A DNA stretch of 64,000 nt. Origin: Larsenimonas rhizosphaerae (lineage in GTDB: Bacteria > Pseudomonadota > Gammaproteobacteria > Pseudomonadales > Halomonadaceae). Under the pieces are notes generated by a model that searched no databases, was not told the DNA's origin, and worked only from the letters and a program-made list of their open reading frames with translations. Positions 63,121 through 64,000 of the stretch are shown one piece after another (position 1 is the stretch's first letter; the number at the start of each line of letters is the position of its first letter). The stretch is from the NCBI RefSeq assembly GCF_023700005.1, contig NZ_JAMLJK010000001.1:1409096-1473095 (forward strand), given 5' to 3'. The position numbers and the translations under genes are program-made.

Positions 63121-64000
63121 CAATTCATCCCTTTCCAGTCCCGCCCAGGATTACCTCGAGCGCCTTGCGCTCGAGGTACGTCATCCCGGGCAGCGCCGTG
63201 ACCTGCTGTCTGGCGGCGCGGCGCATTCGACCCTGTTCGAACTGCACCAGAGTCTGTCGCCTGATGCCACCTTTGAGGGCGAGGATGCGGCCAATGGCAG
63301 TATTCTCAAGCGGCTCGAGCTGGCCTATGGTGCCTCGCCACTGGCACCGCCTTCCGTATTGAAACCGGATGCGGATGGACGCAGCCAGATCAATACGGCG
63401 CCGCCACTCAAGCGCACGCCCATGGCTCCCAAGCCCTGGACGACCAGCCCGTTCGAGCGCTTTGCCAAATCCAGGAAGCTCAAGCAGGGCACGCTTAAAC
63501 CGTGGCAGAGAAAGACAGAGGCGCCGGTCGCGCCCAGTCGCCATCATTGGCAGAAAGTCGGCTCCGCGCGTCGTTGGGTGCTGATATTGCTGACGGTAGC
63601 GCAGAGTGCCATGGCCGTTACCTACATGACCTCGATTCTGCCCTACAAGGGCACGGCACCGCTTGAAATCGCCATCCTGATTCTGTTTGCGCTGCTGTTT
63701 GCGTGGGTCTCTTCGGGTTTCTGGACGGCCCTGATGGGGTTTTTCCAGTTGCTCAAGGGACGTGACCGTTTCAGCATCACGGCCTCGGCGACGCCTGATA
63801 CGGCCATCGAGGACAGTGCCCGTACCGCACTGGTCATGCCGATCTGTAACGAGGATGTTGATCGCGTCTTTGCAGGACTCAAGGCCACCTATGAGTCGGT
63901 GCAGCGCAGTGGTGAAGGACGCCTGTTCGACTTTTATGTTCTGAGTGACACCTATGACCCGGAGCTGTGTCTGGCCGAGCAGCATGCCTGGATGCGCTTG
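63113..64000 (+). CDS. opgH: Glucans biosynthesis glucosyltransferase H (partial, runs off the right edge)
   Basis: The first 296 codons of OpgH (MdoH), the inner-membrane glucosyltransferase that makes and exports beta-1,2-linked glucan backbones. Seen here are a long cytosolic N-terminus, two membrane segments (RRWVLILLTVAQSAMAV and PLEIAILILFALLFAWVSS), and the start of the GT-2 domain (ARTALVMPICNEDVDRV). The ATG overlaps opgG by 8 bases, so the two are coupled. The rest lies beyond 64000. Confidence 0.92.
   Translation, partial: MSNNSSLSSPAQDYLERLALEVRHPGQRRDLLSGGAAHSTLFELHQSLSPDATFEGEDAANGSILKRLELAYGASPLAPPSVLKPDADGRSQINTAPPLKRTPMAPKPWTTSPFERFAKSRKLKQGTLKPWQRKTEAPVAPSRHHWQKVGSARRWVLILLTVAQSAMAVTYMTSILPYKGTAPLEIAILILFALLFAWVSSGFWTALMGFFQLLKGRDRFSITASATPDTAIEDSARTALVMPICNEDVDRVFAGLKATYESVQRSGEGRLFDFYVLSDTYDPELCLAEQHAWMRL

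Overview
The window is about 64 kb of GC-rich, tightly packed gammaproteobacterial chromosome. Gene content and order fit a Halomonadaceae-type organism (Halomonas or Kushneria-like). This is inferred from Pseudomonas-like neighbourhoods (LysR/pycA/oadA, metG/apbC, topA followed by two small conserved proteins) together with OpgG/OpgH. No 16S rRNA or species-defining marker is present. I see no insertion sequence, prophage, CRISPR array or plasmid gene, so it reads as core chromosome with some accessory transporters and regulators.

1-12013: cobalamin locus. A minus-strand operon (ChlI/ChlD-like chelatase subunit, cobO, cobB, cbiD, cobK, cbiX, running off the left edge) is headed by a clear cobalamin riboswitch at about 6066-6260. 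Facing away is a plus-strand operon for nucleotide-loop assembly and salvage: cobT, cobS, cobU, cobC, cbiB, cobD, bluB. Most junctions overlap by a few bases. Together they cover corrin-ring tailoring, adenosylation, aminopropanol attachment, lower-ligand (DMB) synthesis and final assembly. Cobyric acid synthase (cobQ/cbiP) and the large chelatase subunit (cobN) are not in the window.

12014-20956: housekeeping and signalling. This part holds a NagD-type HAD phosphatase, a GFA-family protein, a small HD hydrolase of the ppGpp-hydrolase type, a PilZ plus HD-GYP protein, a CaxA-type Ca/Na exchanger, tRNA-Gly(CCC) and a possible sRNA. Two tiny proteins follow (one Pmp3/YqaE), then DUF6314, a DMT exporter, and a ZntR-like regulator co-transcribed with an SO_0444-type metal permease from a textbook MerR promoter.

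20953-34743: DUF1853, nadK, a metallophosphoesterase, glpG, the DUF1315-DUF2797 pair, an RLAN/RimK ATP-grasp protein divergent from a GNAT acetyltransferase, a second DMT transporter, two separate DUF454 (YbaN) genes, a ubiquinone-type hydroxylase, an SDR, and an Lrp-family regulator divergent from leuA.

34808-53000: pepN, a small membrane protein, nfo, hlyU, nth with an orphan soluble RnfB, a CHASE4-GGDEF cyclase, metG, a TerB-like protein, apbC, dcd, a zinc-free-looking alcohol dehydrogenase/quinone reductase, and the LysR/pycA/oadA pyruvate carboxylase locus followed by a Nudix hydrolase.

53062-64000: pyk, topA with its two small downstream genes, a formate/nitrite-family transporter, a Bcr/CflA MFS exporter, a 560-bp gap without a recognisable gene, then opgG and the first 296 codons of opgH (osmoregulated periplasmic glucans). 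Several perfect or near-perfect palindromes lie in regulatory gaps (pycR/pycA, pyk, FNT/MFS, upstream of opgG) and are reported as candidate operators.
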